From: Bradyrhizobium cytisi
Lineage (GTDB): Bacteria > Pseudomonadota > Alphaproteobacteria > Rhizobiales > Xanthobacteraceae
Assembly (NCBI RefSeq): GCF_008123515.1
Contig: NZ_VSSR01000074.1
Coordinates: forward strand, 1-60,350
DNA length: 60,350 bases
Direction: 5' to 3'
The notes beneath the pieces are model-generated. The model worked only from the letters and a program-made list of their open reading frames with translations. It was not told where the DNA came from and ran no database searches. Both the position numbers and the translations under genes were made by a program. Within the stretch, counting starts at the first letter, position 1; each line of letters starts with the position of its first letter. Shown one piece after another: positions 34,818-44,336 of the stretch.

Positions 34818-36530
34818 TTACGCCATCGCGACGGACGTCGTTCGCGCCGCTTCCTCGCTCGCGCGCTTCTTTGTCCAAAGCAGGCCGTCACACCAGACGT
34901 GATCAACGCGTCCCCACTGGCACGCAGCGGCAGCATCCGGGAAGAAGCCGCGTCCATGCAGATTGGCGCTGGTATTGCAAAGCAGCGGAATGGCTGTGAG
35001 CTTCTCGTACTCGACGAGAAGCTCGGCCACTTTATGCTGAGAGGTTCTGGAAACCGTCTGTAGGCGAGCGGATCCATCGAGATGCACGACGGCAGGAATT
35101 TTGTCCCGCCATTCCGGTCGCGTCTGGTGATCGAACAGCATGTACGGATCGGGTATTCCAGGGCTAAACATCTCCGCCGCGCGATCCTCCAGGCATATCG
35201 GCGCCACCGGCCTGAAATGCTCGCGAAGTTTGATGTCGTTGAGATGATCTTTCATTCCCTCCCAGCTCGCAGCTGCGAGAATGCTTCTGCCACCCAAGGC
35301 TCGCGGTCCGAGCTCGGCACGCCCGGCTAGGAAAACGACGGGCTTGTCGCTCGCGAGGATTGCCGCAAGTTCGCCCATGTTGCAGGGCGCGCTCTCCCAT
35401 TCGGGCGGCACTTCGCTCGGACGAACGGCCGGTCCACTGTAGACCGACCATTCGAGAGCTTTAAAGCCTTGCTGTGCCGCCAGTGCAGAGCAAGCAGCAC
35501 CGATGGCTGAGCCGCTGTCGTTCGGAAAGGGCGGCACCCACACGACATCGAACAGGCCGGTCGCACGAAATGCGCTATTCCACTTAATATTTAGGCCACA
35601 ACCGCCGGTTATGCAGAGGTTACGCGCCCCCGCAAGATCCGAATGCCGCCCCACAACATCAGCAATTGTGCGGACCAGCAGACGCTCTAGAAAGACATGA
35701 AATGATGCAAGGACGTCTTCGGCTTGCTTGGCCTTCAATCGCAGTGCGCACGCATCGAAGAAGTCGTGCAGAGCTTCGAGTGGCGATTGTGAGCTATTGA
35801 TATCTTCAAGCTCAGGACAAGCGCCGTCAGCATCCGCGGCAAAGTGCGCCTCGTAAAGTTCCTGAAACGTCTTAATAATGTCCTCGTCGGGCGATCCCAG
35901 CGCGATATAGGCCATCAGCTTGCCGGCAATACCGAGATCCCAGCTGGTCCGGTCTGCCCGCCGGTAAGGTCCAAAGTGATGTCCTGCCGTCGCATAGGCG
36001 TGACCTATCATCGGAAACAGGCACTCGATGAATCGGATGCCGTGGGGCTCGACATAGTAGAGGCGTGGAAACATGCAGCCGTCCCACACCAAGCAGAAAG
36101 CAGATTGTGCGGATTGGGCAAACGAGCTGGCGCAGTACGCGGACGCGATGTGCCCGGTGACATGGGGATAGCTTTGATAGGGATATAGCTTGCCAGCAAG
36201 CATGAGGCCGATGCGATCGCGGGACGTCAGGGGGCTGTCGCCTTGCCGTTCGACATACGGCGCGCCCTTGAGCTTGATGGTCGTCGTCCCACTAAGGACT
36301 TCAAACTGCGATTCGAACTCTCCATCCCAGCCATCAATGACGAACTGATCAACATCGCTCGGATCCAGCCCGTGCTCCGCCAAGGCGTTAACGACGGCAT
36401 CCAGGTTGTCTATGGTTTGATAACGCGGATTGTTGTTCAGCTTCTCCTGTTCGACACAAAACACCACCCGGCCGTCCTCGATCAGAGCGACTGCCCCGTC
36501 ATGCGTCAGCTTGATACCGCAGATACGCAT
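34818..36530 (-). CDS. nodU: NodU 6-O-carbamoyltransferase
   Basis: The 570-residue enzyme carbamoylates O-6 of the non-reducing sugar of the Nod factor, using carbamoyl phosphate and ATP. It starts MRICGIKLTHDGAVALIEDG, with VTGHIASAYCASSF as metal-binding segment, ITGGCGLNIKWNS, and GRAELGPRALGGRSILAA in the C-terminal domain. Its stop is 4 bp before nodI, and its ATG follows nodS by 12 bp. It is homologous to nolO in this cluster, giving two carbamoylation activities. Confidence 0.95.
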   Translation of the reverse strand: MRICGIKLTHDGAVALIEDGRVVFCVEQEKLNNNPRYQTIDNLDAVVNALAEHGLDPSDVDQFVIDGWDGEFESQFEVLSGTTTIKLKGAPYVERQGDSPLTSRDRIGLMLAGKLYPYQSYPHVTGHIASAYCASSFAQSAQSAFCLVWDGCMFPRLYYVEPHGIRFIECLFPMIGHAYATAGHHFGPYRRADRTSWDLGIAGKLMAYIALGSPDEDIIKTFQELYEAHFAADADGACPELEDINSSQSPLEALHDFFDACALRLKAKQAEDVLASFHVFLERLLVRTIADVVGRHSDLAGARNLCITGGCGLNIKWNSAFRATGLFDVVWVPPFPNDSGSAIGAACSALAAQQGFKALEWSVYSGPAVRPSEVPPEWESAPCNMGELAAILASDKPVVFLAGRAELGPRALGGRSILAAASWEGMKDHLNDIKLREHFRPVAPICLEDRAAEMFSPGIPDPYMLFDHQTRPEWRDKIPAVVHLDGSARLQTVSRTSQHKVAELLVEYEKLTAIPLLCNTSANLHGRGFFPDAAAACQWGRVDHVWCDGLLWTKKRASEEAARTTSVAMA

Positions 36531-36542
36531 AGTGACTCCCTT

Positions 36543-37172
36543 TCAAGCTCGCCCGTTGGGGCGGATCGAAGATCGCTCCGGATTGCGAAAACGGGCCAAC
36601 AAGCAGTCTTCGTCAGCCGACTGCCCCTGGCACTGCACGCGCTCGACCTCAGTGAGCGCTTCAGTCAAAATCGTGATGACCGTCTCGGCGCCAGCGACAT
36701 GCCCCCATCGCCTGCAGGTGGCATCACGTGCAGATCCGAAGACCAGATGCCCACCTGGAGCAAGCATCTTCACCATGTTGTCGATTGCGGTACGCATCCG
36801 TGTTAGGTCCTCGAGATAGTAGAGAACTTCGGCGACCACGATCAGATCGAACAGCTCCGCGGCCGAGAACTGCAAAATGTCAGTCGCGGCCCAGCTGATA
36901 TGCGACCACCTCTTGGTCCGCTGGCACGCGCGACCGATCGCTCGCGGCATAACATCGATGACCGTGAGCCGTTTGCAGTGAGGAGCAAGCTTCTCTGTGA
37001 ATGCACCGGCCGCGCACCCGATCTCGAGGCCGTTTGACACAGCACCGCTCGACAGCGACAGCCGCAGCAATTGGGTGTGACGCTCACGTTCAAACGGATT
37101 GTCGTCAAGCCGCCACGGGTCGTCGTTAGCCAGCTCCCGTTCCAACGACTGATATGTGTTGTCTACGCTCAC
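36543..37172 (-). CDS. nodS: NodS N-methyltransferase
   Basis: The 209-residue SAM-dependent enzyme N-methylates the free amine left by NodB on the non-reducing glucosamine. Motif I is in GLEIGCAAGAFTEKLAPHCK near residue 49, and FDLIVVAEVLYYLEDL is the post-I/motif II block. The start is GTG at 37172, 24 bp after nodC. It probably acts before NodA acylation. Confidence 0.94.
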   Translation of the reverse strand: MSVDNTYQSLERELANDDPWRLDDNPFERERHTQLLRLSLSSGAVSNGLEIGCAAGAFTEKLAPHCKRLTVIDVMPRAIGRACQRTKRWSHISWAATDILQFSAAELFDLIVVAEVLYYLEDLTRMRTAIDNMVKMLAPGGHLVFGSARDATCRRWGHVAGAETVITILTEALTEVERVQCQGQSADEDCLLARFRNPERSSIRPNGRA

Positions 37173-37196
37173 GAGTTAATACCCCTACAAAACTGC

Positions 37197-38555
37197 TTAG
37201 TCAGTCTCGGCCGCAATGCCATCCGGCACGATCAGCCGCGAGGAAGCGCGCGAAAGGCCCGCCCTGCGAATTGAGCCAGGCGTTTCCGATGCCGGGTTAA
37301 GGCTTGGTCCAGTTGTCGCGTCTTCGATCGAGGCCTTCGATTCATCAACGTCTGCTGATTTCGCTACTTTGCGCGAGAGCCAATCGCTGTTGCTCAAGGT
37401 ACAGAGCGCATAGGCTTTCATCGGGAGCAGGAGGAAGATATTGATCGGGGTGTGCAGCGAGAAGCCGAGAAATCGAAGCTCGCCGGCACGAACGGCCGCC
37501 ACGCTGCATCGAATCATGGTCATCGCGACGATGGTCAGACCGGTCCACCAGGGCACGCTGCCCGTGAGTGCGAGCTGAGCGAGCGCAGCAATCGATGAGA
37601 TGGCGAGCAGCAGCGGCCCGAGGTTCTGTCCGACCACATCGAGCGTGAGGTACCGATCGAGGCCGGGCAGCAGGTGCAAACCGAGCAGCGTGTCGCGGTA
37701 GGTGCTCCGCGCCCAGCGAAGTTGCTGCCGCAGATACGGCAAGAGCTTGTCCGGGACCACCGTGGCGGCGATGGCGTCCGGAACGTACTCGGTTCGAAAC
37801 CCTGCCTTGAGCATGAGGATCGTCAGATGACGGTCCTCACCGAAGTCGCTCGGCTTTCCCCGGAAGAACTGCGTCTCGTACTGGTCGAGCAGCAACATGA
37901 GCGCGGAACGGCGGTACATGGCGCACGGCCCGCAGCAGCACATGACGGCACCAAAGCGCGTCTGCGCCGCGCGCTCCTCGTTGCAAGCCAACCAGTACTC
38001 CATGTCGATCAGCTGGGTCAGCCAGCTGTCGTTGCGGTTGCTGGCCGTCAATTGACCCATGGCCGCGCCGACGGCTGGATCTTGCATCTTGCGTACGAGC
38101 TTGCTGACGACGTCGGGCGCGATTTCCGTGTCGGAATCGACATTGAGCACGAGATCGCCGAATGACCGGCGTATCGCGGCGATCTGTGCCTTGCGTTTTC
38201 CAACATTGCTTGGCAGCAGAATGACACTGACCCTCGGGTCATATGCGTAGCTCGCGTGCACGGGTGCCACTGCACCGACATTTGCAGAGCCGTCATCGAC
38301 CACATAGACCTGCAATCGCCCTGGGTAGTCCTGGCTTGCGATAGACTTCAGGCAGGCCGCCAGCGTGCGCGGGTCCTCGTTGAAGCAGGGCACGATGACA
38401 TCCACGCTAGGCAGAGCACCGGTGTCGATCGGGTCGTACGGCAGCAGTGAGGCGTCGGTTCGCAGCGCATAAAGCGCCTGCGCGCTCTTATGGACGCTGG
38501 AGAGCAACGCGTAGGAGGCAACAGCAGCGGTGCTGATGGTGGCAAGCAGGCTCAT
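37197..38555 (-). CDS. nodC: NodC N-acetylglucosaminyltransferase
   Basis: The 452-residue membrane enzyme polymerises the chitin backbone from UDP-GlcNAc. GT2 motifs are VDVIVPCFNEDPRTL near residue 50, the donor-binding DSDTE (DxD), the acceptor aspartate in GEDRHLT, and the processivity motif QQLRWARSTYRDT (QxxRW). Hydrophobic segments lie at the N-terminus and three at the C-terminus. The C-terminal tail after SNSDWLSRK is about 30 residues shorter than I recall for the B. japonicum protein. Codons 1 to about 395 are duplicated in inverted orientation at 52812-53997. Confidence 0.95.
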   Translation of the reverse strand: MSLLATISTAAVASYALLSSVHKSAQALYALRTDASLLPYDPIDTGALPSVDVIVPCFNEDPRTLAACLKSIASQDYPGRLQVYVVDDGSANVGAVAPVHASYAYDPRVSVILLPSNVGKRKAQIAAIRRSFGDLVLNVDSDTEIAPDVVSKLVRKMQDPAVGAAMGQLTASNRNDSWLTQLIDMEYWLACNEERAAQTRFGAVMCCCGPCAMYRRSALMLLLDQYETQFFRGKPSDFGEDRHLTILMLKAGFRTEYVPDAIAATVVPDKLLPYLRQQLRWARSTYRDTLLGLHLLPGLDRYLTLDVVGQNLGPLLLAISSIAALAQLALTGSVPWWTGLTIVAMTMIRCSVAAVRAGELRFLGFSLHTPINIFLLLPMKAYALCTLSNSDWLSRKVAKSADVDESKASIEDATTGPSLNPASETPGSIRRAGLSRASSRLIVPDGIAAETD

Positions 38556-38889
38556 GGGAATTGATCTACTCAGTGAGGTTGAGGAAGCGACCGGATTGCA
38601 AATCCACGGTCATGCAGTGCTGGAATGAGCTGGGCGAGCGCCGTCACAGTCTGGTCGCGCCGACCAGCATGAGGGCAGCGTCCCAACTCGTTGGGTGGGC
38701 ATCCGTCGTGCAGGAGGACGATTGCTCCCGGCCGGACCGAGGAAAGCACCGCGGCAACAATCGCCTCGACGCCAGGACGAGACCAGTCTTGCGGGTCGAC
38801 TGACCAGTGCAGGGCTGCCAGTTCGGCCTTCGCCGACGCGGCAAGGGCCTCCTTGGTCCATATCCCATACGGCGCACGCATGTGCCGCA
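37370..38889 (-). repeat. nodB'-nodC' segment, inverted repeat copy A
   Basis: About 1,520 bp covering the last ~110 codons of nodB and the first ~395 of nodC. It matches 52477-53997 in opposite orientation, with only scattered substitutions (a few percent by eye). Homology ends sharply at both ends. Confidence 0.9.
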
Positions 38890-39229
38890 CGGAGGCTCCG
38901 GGGCAGGCCATTCCGATGACCTTGTTCGTCGTGAGGATCTCGTATTCCACCTCATCCGGCATGCATTTGGACAATTCCGGGTGCGTCATTGTGTGGTTTG
39001 CGATTTCGTGCCCTTCTGCAATGATGCGCTGGATCAGCTCCGGCTGGCCCGCCGCATATGCACCGATCACGCAGAAGGTGGCGGGGGCCCGATGCTGCGC
39101 CAGCACGTCGAGGATAGCCGGCGTGCTATGCGGGTTGGGACCGTCATCAAAGGTCAGATAGACGCAGTGCTCTCCGCCGGCCTCGGCGTAGTCGCTCCGC
39201 GCTTCAGTCGCGTTGTTTGTTGACGTCAC
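38570..39229 (-). CDS. nodB: NodB chitooligosaccharide deacetylase
   Basis: The 219-residue polysaccharide deacetylase removes the acetyl group from the non-reducing residue. The catalytic and metal motifs are YLTFDDGPNPHSTP (Asp pair), EIANHTMTHPELS (HxxxH), MRAPYGIWTKE and IVLLHDGCPPN. The GTG start at 39229 overlaps the nodA stop (GTGA). The 3' half is duplicated at 52477-52797. Confidence 0.95.
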   Translation of the reverse strand: MTSTNNATEARSDYAEAGGEHCVYLTFDDGPNPHSTPAILDVLAQHRAPATFCVIGAYAAGQPELIQRIIAEGHEIANHTMTHPELSKCMPDEVEYEILTTNKVIGMACPGASVRHMRAPYGIWTKEALAASAKAELAALHWSVDPQDWSRPGVEAIVAAVLSSVRPGAIVLLHDGCPPNELGRCPHAGRRDQTVTALAQLIPALHDRGFAIRSLPQPH

Positions 39230-39858
39230 AGTTCTGGCCCGTTCCGTTCAATCATTTCACCGGCCGGCCATTCGCTCATTGGCCTGGCAATCGGCAGAAC
39301 GAGACCGACCACGTCCTCCACGCGCGTCGGAGGCACAGTGAGATAGATATCCGGACGAGCGGACCGGACGCGGAGCCCTGGTAGAACAGTCGCCAATCCC
39401 TGTCGCCCGAGCAGCCTGGTAATATGTTTCTGCAGGGCAGATCGGACCGTGCCAAAGCCGAACGGCACGCCAAGATCTCGCAATACGGGATACATCACGC
39501 GGATGGAGTGGCTGATTCCGAGCCCCTCGAGATCCGGGCGTACCCCGTACAATCCAAGTTCAGCCACGAGCAGATCGATCTCACCAACTTTTATGAAGCG
39601 GCGCAGTGCGCCGATGTGAATCGCGACGCCACGATCATCGTAGCCGATTGCCCGAATCTCCGGCCTTGCGCCGGCCCAGCTTCGATGACCTTCAAAGGGC
39701 TTTGCATTGAATGCCCCCGTCGGACCATAGGTCTTCCGGAAGAAGTCGGACAATTCAATATGGTCGGCAAGTTGAAGCTCATTCTCCCAGCACAGCCTCC
39801 AACGAACTGGAGGGCGCGCCGATACACCTCGTGTGGACTCGGGCGCGATCATGTTCAT
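39226..39858 (-). CDS. nodA: NodA N-acyltransferase
   Basis: The 210-residue enzyme attaches the fatty acyl chain to the deacetylated amine made by NodB. The conserved beginning RWRLCWENELQLADHIELSD and the segment FGTVRSALQKHITRLLGRQG are diagnostic of NodA. The ATG at 39858 overlaps the stop of the preceding nodK/nodY-like gene (ATGA). Confidence 0.96.
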   Translation of the reverse strand: MNMIAPESTRGVSARPPVRWRLCWENELQLADHIELSDFFRKTYGPTGAFNAKPFEGHRSWAGARPEIRAIGYDDRGVAIHIGALRRFIKVGEIDLLVAELGLYGVRPDLEGLGISHSIRVMYPVLRDLGVPFGFGTVRSALQKHITRLLGRQGLATVLPGLRVRSARPDIYLTVPPTRVEDVVGLVLPIARPMSEWPAGEMIERNGPEL

Positions 39859-40271
39859 AGAGAGTAGTTCCTATTCATTATCTGGGTCCTGACGCAGGCC
39901 AGCAGCTCGCTAGGTTCCAAAGGCTTGCTCAAGAACTGAAGCCCAGCTTGCAGGACTCGCCTCACATCGTCATCGGCGTGGTCTGTGAGCAGAATGGTGG
40001 GAATCGCGCCTCCGGATGCAACCAGATGACGGAAAAGCTCAAGACCACTCATCACGCTCGACTGCATGTCCGCGATCAAGCACGACGTGATCAAACGGCG
40101 GCCCGATTTCAAGAACCCGTCTGCGCTCTCGAACGGTTCGGGCACGTAACCCGCGGAAAACACCACATCCGTGAGAGCCTCACGCACTGACCGATCTGCA
40201 TTCACAATGCAGACGACGTCGAGCGTGTGCGCAACTCGCATCAGATTTGCCAAGGACGCCTTCGCTTGCAT
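39855..40271 (-). CDS. nodY: Receiver-like protein at nodK/nodY position
   Basis: The 138-residue protein occupies the first position of the operon, where B. japonicum has nodY and B. elkanii nodK. It looks like a stand-alone CheY-type receiver domain: NADRSVREAL replaces the acidic pair, SCLIADMQSSVMSGLELF places Asp68 at the phosphorylation site, ILLTDHAD gives the conserved Thr, and FLSKPLEP the Lys. The frame is open to 40604, but that extension is arginine-rich and the ATG at 40271 is the likeliest start, behind GAGCGG. The nod box is about 390 bp upstream, a long leader. NodY/NodK function is unknown, and the symbol reflects position only. A two-component role is an inference from the fold. 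Confidence 0.75.
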   Translation of the reverse strand: MQAKASLANLMRVAHTLDVVCIVNADRSVREALTDVVFSAGYVPEPFESADGFLKSGRRLITSCLIADMQSSVMSGLELFRHLVASGGAIPTILLTDHADDDVRRVLQAGLQFLSKPLEPSELLACVRTQIMNRNYSL

Positions 40272-40657
40272 GTTCCGCTCGATTTCCCCGTAGCAAGGAC
40301 GCAATCCAATCGACTGCGGCCACAACCCATTCGGCACCCGCAACCGGGAGGGTCCGACTGAACGGAAATCTACGGCCAAGTTGAGCGCTCGCTCAATTCT
40401 ACGGCGGTACACGGCGGATATAGAATGGGTTGGCAAAGCCAAACGAAGGTTTGCTCGTCTTATACGCCAACGCAAGTTTGCGGATCCCCACCGTGCTGGA
40501 TCGAGATATGGCTTGCGCAACACGCGCGAAACTGCGACCGCACAATCCAGACGTCTTGATCGATCCCTTGCGCTGGGCTGAGACGCGCAACGATTTGTAA
40601 CCATTCTGGTAGATCTGACTTCTCGCTAAACTATCGTTTGCTATCCTCACTCGGTAC

Positions 40658-40704
40658 AAATGGTAAAATCGATTGTATCGATAGAACACATTCACACCGT
40701 GGAT
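40658..40704 (-). promoter_or_regulatory. nod box driving the nod operon
   Basis: On the minus strand a complete 47-bp nod box is present: ATCCACGGTGTGAATG, then 6 bp, then ATCGATACAATCG and the ATTTTACCAT end. It lies between divergent nodD1 and nodY-nodA and is the NodD-binding promoter of the operon. Its left half begins only about 12 bp from the nodD1 ATG, so NodD bound here may also affect nodD1 transcription. Confidence 0.9.
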
Positions 40705-40715
40705 CACTCAGGATC

Positions 40716-41660
40716 ATGCGTTTCAAGGGCCTCGATCTGAATCTCCTCGTCGCGTTCGACGCCCTGGTGACGCAAGGCAATCTCACTGCGGCGGCAAGAA
40801 GCATCAACCTCAGTCAACCTGCCATGAGTGCCGCCGTCGCGCGGCTTCGCACTTACTTTCGCGATGAGCTATTCACGATGAGGGGCCGAAAACTGGTTCC
40901 AACGCCGCGGGCTGAAGCGCTCGCAGCCCCGATTCGCGAGGCTCTCGCTCACATTCAGCTCTCCATCATTTCTCCGGACGACTTCAATCCGTCCCAATCA
41001 AATCGGCGATTCAGGATCATCCTGTCCGACTTCATGACTGTCGTATTTTTTCGACGAATCGTGGACCGCGTCGTGGGGGAGGCTCCTAGAATCACTTTCG
41101 AGTTGCTGCCGCCCGCAGAGGAACCCGATGACCTTCTCCGGCGCGGTGAAGTCGATTTTCTCATGTATCCGGAGATGTTCATGTCGAGTGCGCATCCCAA
41201 GGCGGCGCTGTTCGAGGACAACTTTGTTTGCGTGGGCTGCCCCATGAACAAGCAGCTAGCGCCGCGACTTACGTTCGAGAAGTACATGTCGATCGGGCAC
41301 GTGGAAGCTCAGTTTGGGCGTTTCCTGAGGCCCTCGTTCCACGAATGGCTCTTGCTCGAGCATGGTTTCAAGATACGCACCGAGGTCGCCGTGCAGGGTT
41401 TTGGTATGATTCCGCCTATGTTATTGGGCACCAACCGCATAGCGAGCATGCCCTCAAGACTCGTCAGCCATTTCGCAAAGACGATGCCCCTGCGGGTTGT
41501 CGAACCTCCGTTGCGACTTCTCACATTCACCGAGGCCGTCCAATGGCCCGCCACTCATAATACTGATCCCGCAAGCATTTGGATGCGCAACATATTCTTG
41601 CAAGAAGCATCCATGATGGTCTCCCCGTCCGAGACCAGCCAATGTCACGGCGCACGCTAG
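40716..41660 (+). CDS. nodD1: NodD1, LysR-type nodulation activator
   Basis: The 314-residue flavonoid-responsive regulator activates nod-box promoters. It starts MRFKGLDLNLLVAFDALVTQ. The HTH occupies residues 22-42 (NLTAAARSINLSQPAMSAAV), and the ligand-binding domain includes FRIILSDFMTVVFFRRIVDR and EPDDLLRRGEVDFLMYPEMF. The C-terminal LLTFTEAVQWPATHNTDPAS is typical of NodD. The ATG at 40716 is chosen over upstream codons by family alignment. Confidence 0.96.
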   Translation: MRFKGLDLNLLVAFDALVTQGNLTAAARSINLSQPAMSAAVARLRTYFRDELFTMRGRKLVPTPRAEALAAPIREALAHIQLSIISPDDFNPSQSNRRFRIILSDFMTVVFFRRIVDRVVGEAPRITFELLPPAEEPDDLLRRGEVDFLMYPEMFMSSAHPKAALFEDNFVCVGCPMNKQLAPRLTFEKYMSIGHVEAQFGRFLRPSFHEWLLLEHGFKIRTEVAVQGFGMIPPMLLGTNRIASMPSRLVSHFAKTMPLRVVEPPLRLLTFTEAVQWPATHNTDPASIWMRNIFLQEASMMVSPSETSQCHGAR

Positions 41661-42335
41661 GATTGTTCGGCCGTTTGCGACCTGCTCTCCGTTAACAGAT
41701 CTACGCCAGGCTCGAAGCTCCCGTCCTCTGACCGGTGTTCGGCATGGTCGACATTGGCGCGCTTGAGCGCAGTTTGGTCGTTTGGTCGGGTCGCAGGCGC
41801 TATTGATCTCGCGCTGCCGTGACGATCTTGCGCATCATACAGACTCGCTCGGCGCGCTCCGCAATGATTTTGCGCTGACCCGGACCGGCTGCATCGCACC
41901 GGTCCATGTGAGCCGAGCTCAGAGCTCGCGAAATGATCCGGCGAGTCGGGTGAACAATATCCGGCCTCAGCACTTAAAATTCGCTTGAATCGCACGCCGC
42001 GTCAGGTTGTAGAACAGCACCTGCGATCGAGGCTGCAACGTGGACGTTCGAAGCGCACCCGCCGCTCTTCGCCTGACGGTAGACATTCTCCTTACCGTCA
42101 ACTGTCCCGGCGATCGAAGTAATGCCGAAGCACGCCAGTAGCTAGACGTCTATGTGGCGGGCGACCTACAAGGGCGATGCCTGCTCGTGTGCGTCGAACC
42201 AACAACTTGTTCTGCCGAACGCCAACGCCCTCCACTGTCGCGCCCGCGAAGCCCAACGCGAGCTGACGTAAACTCGGGAGAGCGGAGCCGGCAAGTGAGA
42301 GGTATTGCGCAAGGCTGGAATGGAGGTTGGGACAC
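41661..42335. other. nodD1-nodD2 spacer, one motif copy
   Basis: No gene is recognisable. A copy of the repeated promoter-like motif lies at 41985-42015, about 320 bp before the nodD2 remnant. Confidence 0.5.
41985..42015 (+). promoter_or_regulatory. MerR-type promoter-like motif, copy 3
   Basis: TTGAAT, a 19-bp spacer with the ACG-N3-CGT dyad, then TAGAAC. The first recognisable gene downstream is the nodD2 pseudogene. Confidence 0.5.
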
Positions 42336-43203
42336 GTCATCTCAACGGTGCTTATCTTACTCTTATTGTACTCGATCCGGCATGATCGAGCGCAACCGCA
42401 AAGTCGCTGGCCGCAGGCTCAACCTGGATCCGCCGGCCATGAACTCGCGGCATTGTCCCGCTGCGCGCGTGTTTCGGTGATGAGTGTTTATGATGAGAGG
42501 ACGGCAACTGTACCAATGTCCGCGCACGGAACGGAAAGGCTCGCCGCTCCCATTCGCCAACCCCTGCTCCACCTACAGCTTTTGATCATTTCGGCCGACA
42601 TGTTCACCCAAGCCAAACCGGATCATGCGTGCGGGGTCCTTCTTTCGGATCTCGCGACAGACACTTTCTTTCGAAAGTGTCGTGGCGTGACGCGCGCGAC
42701 GCCACCGCCGTCGGTCTCGAGTTGCTGCCCCTCACCGCTGAGCCCGATGGGCTCCTTCGGCGCGGTAACATGATTTGCCTATCTTACCCGAAGCATCTAT
42801 GTCCAGCGCGCGCGCACGCCAAAGCGATACTGCTCGAGGATGGAATTGAGTGACTGAGCTGCCGGACAAGCAAGCCAATACCGCGAGAGAACTTCCAGCC
42901 TTATGTTCGATAGGATACTTGCGGCGAATTCGCCAGACAATGGCCCCCCAGATTCGAGGGGTACCTTCGGCTTGAGCATGGTCTTAAGATGCGCCTTAAG
43001 ATTCTCGTCCAAGCTATAGTATCGTCCTCCTTTGCTATTGCGACCCGTATAGCGCGGCTGCCAGCACGGCTCGCCAAGCTTTGTGCAAAGACAATGCCGC
43101 TACGGATCCTTGCACTTCTAGTGCATTGCATCTGGCGAGGCCGTCCGATGTACTGCGCTCCGCGACACTGACCCGGCACGGGTCTGGATATGCGAGTTAT
43201 TGC
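42336..43203 (+). pseudogene. nodD2: nodD2 remnant
   Basis: Pieces of a LysR-type NodD are scattered over three frames. The start reads as a decayed DLNLLVALDAL, followed by VAGRRLNLDPPAMN (HTH region), then RLAAPIRQPLLHLQLLIISADMF. GLELLPLTAEPDGLLRRGN and LARLCAKTMPLRIL-like blocks follow, and DTDPARVW near the end. Several frameshifts and deletions rule out a product. In B. japonicum nodD2 is a repressor of nod genes induced through NolA and population density. Its loss here would leave nodD1 as the only NodD in this window. Confidence 0.85.
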
Positions 43204-43981
43204 TGTCGGAGCCACGGTACGTCGTCGTTTCGCCGGGCGTGGCCGCTGTGCCGGGGGCACCCGTAGACCCGTTTCGAGCGCCTCCACGTCCAGCGGATGC
43301 CGGAGTGCTCCTTCGAGACTCGGTCCTCAATCGCGAACAACGTTTCGCCAGCCGCGCGAGATACGCTTGCGTTGAGATGCATGCCGGGAATGGTTTTGAG
43401 GCCCGCTTTCGCTCATCCTCCCGACGCTTTGCGGCCGCGGAGTTGCGCCAATAAAGAGCAGCCATCATCTTGTGGCATTCCAAAAACAGATGTAGCCATG
43501 CGCGAGCAACGCCTTCGCGCCCACAATGCCATCTCAACAGCACTAGCAGAGTGTTGAAAACGCTCTTAGGCGCTGAGCCGGCGGCCGCGCCACGACGTGG
43601 TGGTAGAACTGATCTGCGATGATTGACCAATCAACGCCCGGCTCAACGATAGACACCACAGCGAGGATTGCGATCGAAATAGGCCCATCAGATCAGATCA
43701 GTACTGTGTCTGGGTCCGCCGTTTCGTGACGCAGTATCTTAAGATCAAGCGGAGCTGCATGCACCTGCGCTCGCTTCTCGTGCGGATCAGACAGCAGATG
43801 GCTACCGCTGCGGCAGCATCCAGGAGAAATTGCACAGTTTCCGGTTAGCGCAGTCTTGGACAAAAGTAAGCACACGCCGTGTTGCACAACGGCATCACGC
43901 GACCCCTCCCTGTCGCATTCTTTCGCGCACGTCGCCGGTCCGTCTCGTTTTTGCCCCACCACGGCCAAACGGCTTCGTCAC
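43204..43981. other. No recognisable gene
   Basis: Overlapping arginine-rich frames only. A 170-codon minus-strand frame (43118-43630) has no signature I know. Confidence 0.45.
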
Positions 43982-44221
43982 GTGCGGCGCGAGTGCGACA
44001 ATGAAAGGAGCCTACTCTTGGATGAGTCGAGTGGAGTCTACGATCCGGAGGATCTCGCGATGTTGGGACACCTTTTTGATCAAGCAATCACATGTTTACC
44101 GACATGCATGCGAACCGGCGAGAACCGCGCGGCAATCGCGAGACTCGTTCTGCAACGCGCAGCGAGGGATGAATTGGGGTCACTAGCGAACTTGATGCTT
44201 GCACTTGTCTCGGCCGCTTGA
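43982..44221 (+). CDS. Hypothetical protein, paralogue of 54087 gene
   Basis: The 79-residue product contains VYDPEDLAMLGHLFDQAITC, then MRTGENRAAIARLVLQRAAR. This lines up with FYPEDLRILAKLFDEAVAAL, then CRTIANRTQIAKLVLARG of the gene at 54087-54551. The conservation shows a real family, probably helical, with no function known to me. The GTG at 43982 is a guess; the conserved part starts near 44030. The N-terminal ~70 residues of the longer paralogue are missing, so this copy may be truncated. It lies just upstream of nolA. Confidence 0.5.
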   Translation: MRRECDNERSLLLDESSGVYDPEDLAMLGHLFDQAITCLPTCMRTGENRAAIARLVLQRAARDELGSLANLMLALVSAA

Positions 44222-44290
44222 TCAACAGCATGCTCTCAGTCCTTCTGCGGTCCGCAGCAAGAGACGCACCATCTAGATCATTGAAATAAC

Positions 44291-44321
44291 TTGATTCTCA
44301 CGTGACGTCAGGTTGTAGGCT
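44291..44321 (+). promoter_or_regulatory. MerR-type promoter-like motif before nolA, copy 4
   Basis: TTGATT (-35), a 19-bp spacer carrying the dyad, then TAGGCT (-10). Promoters controlled by MerR-family activators typically have 19-20-bp spacers with the operator between the hexamers, and NolA is a MerR-family protein. Predicted transcription begins near 44328, only ~9 nt from the ATG. Confidence 0.6.
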
Positions 44322-44336
44322 TGAAAATTGAGGACC

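Noticed and set aside
41985..42015. TtsI (tts) box reading of the repeated motif
   Set aside because: Only the CGTCAG-TTGT half agrees; the downstream TCGAAAGCT block is missing in most copies, while the conserved part extends upstream, outside a tts box.
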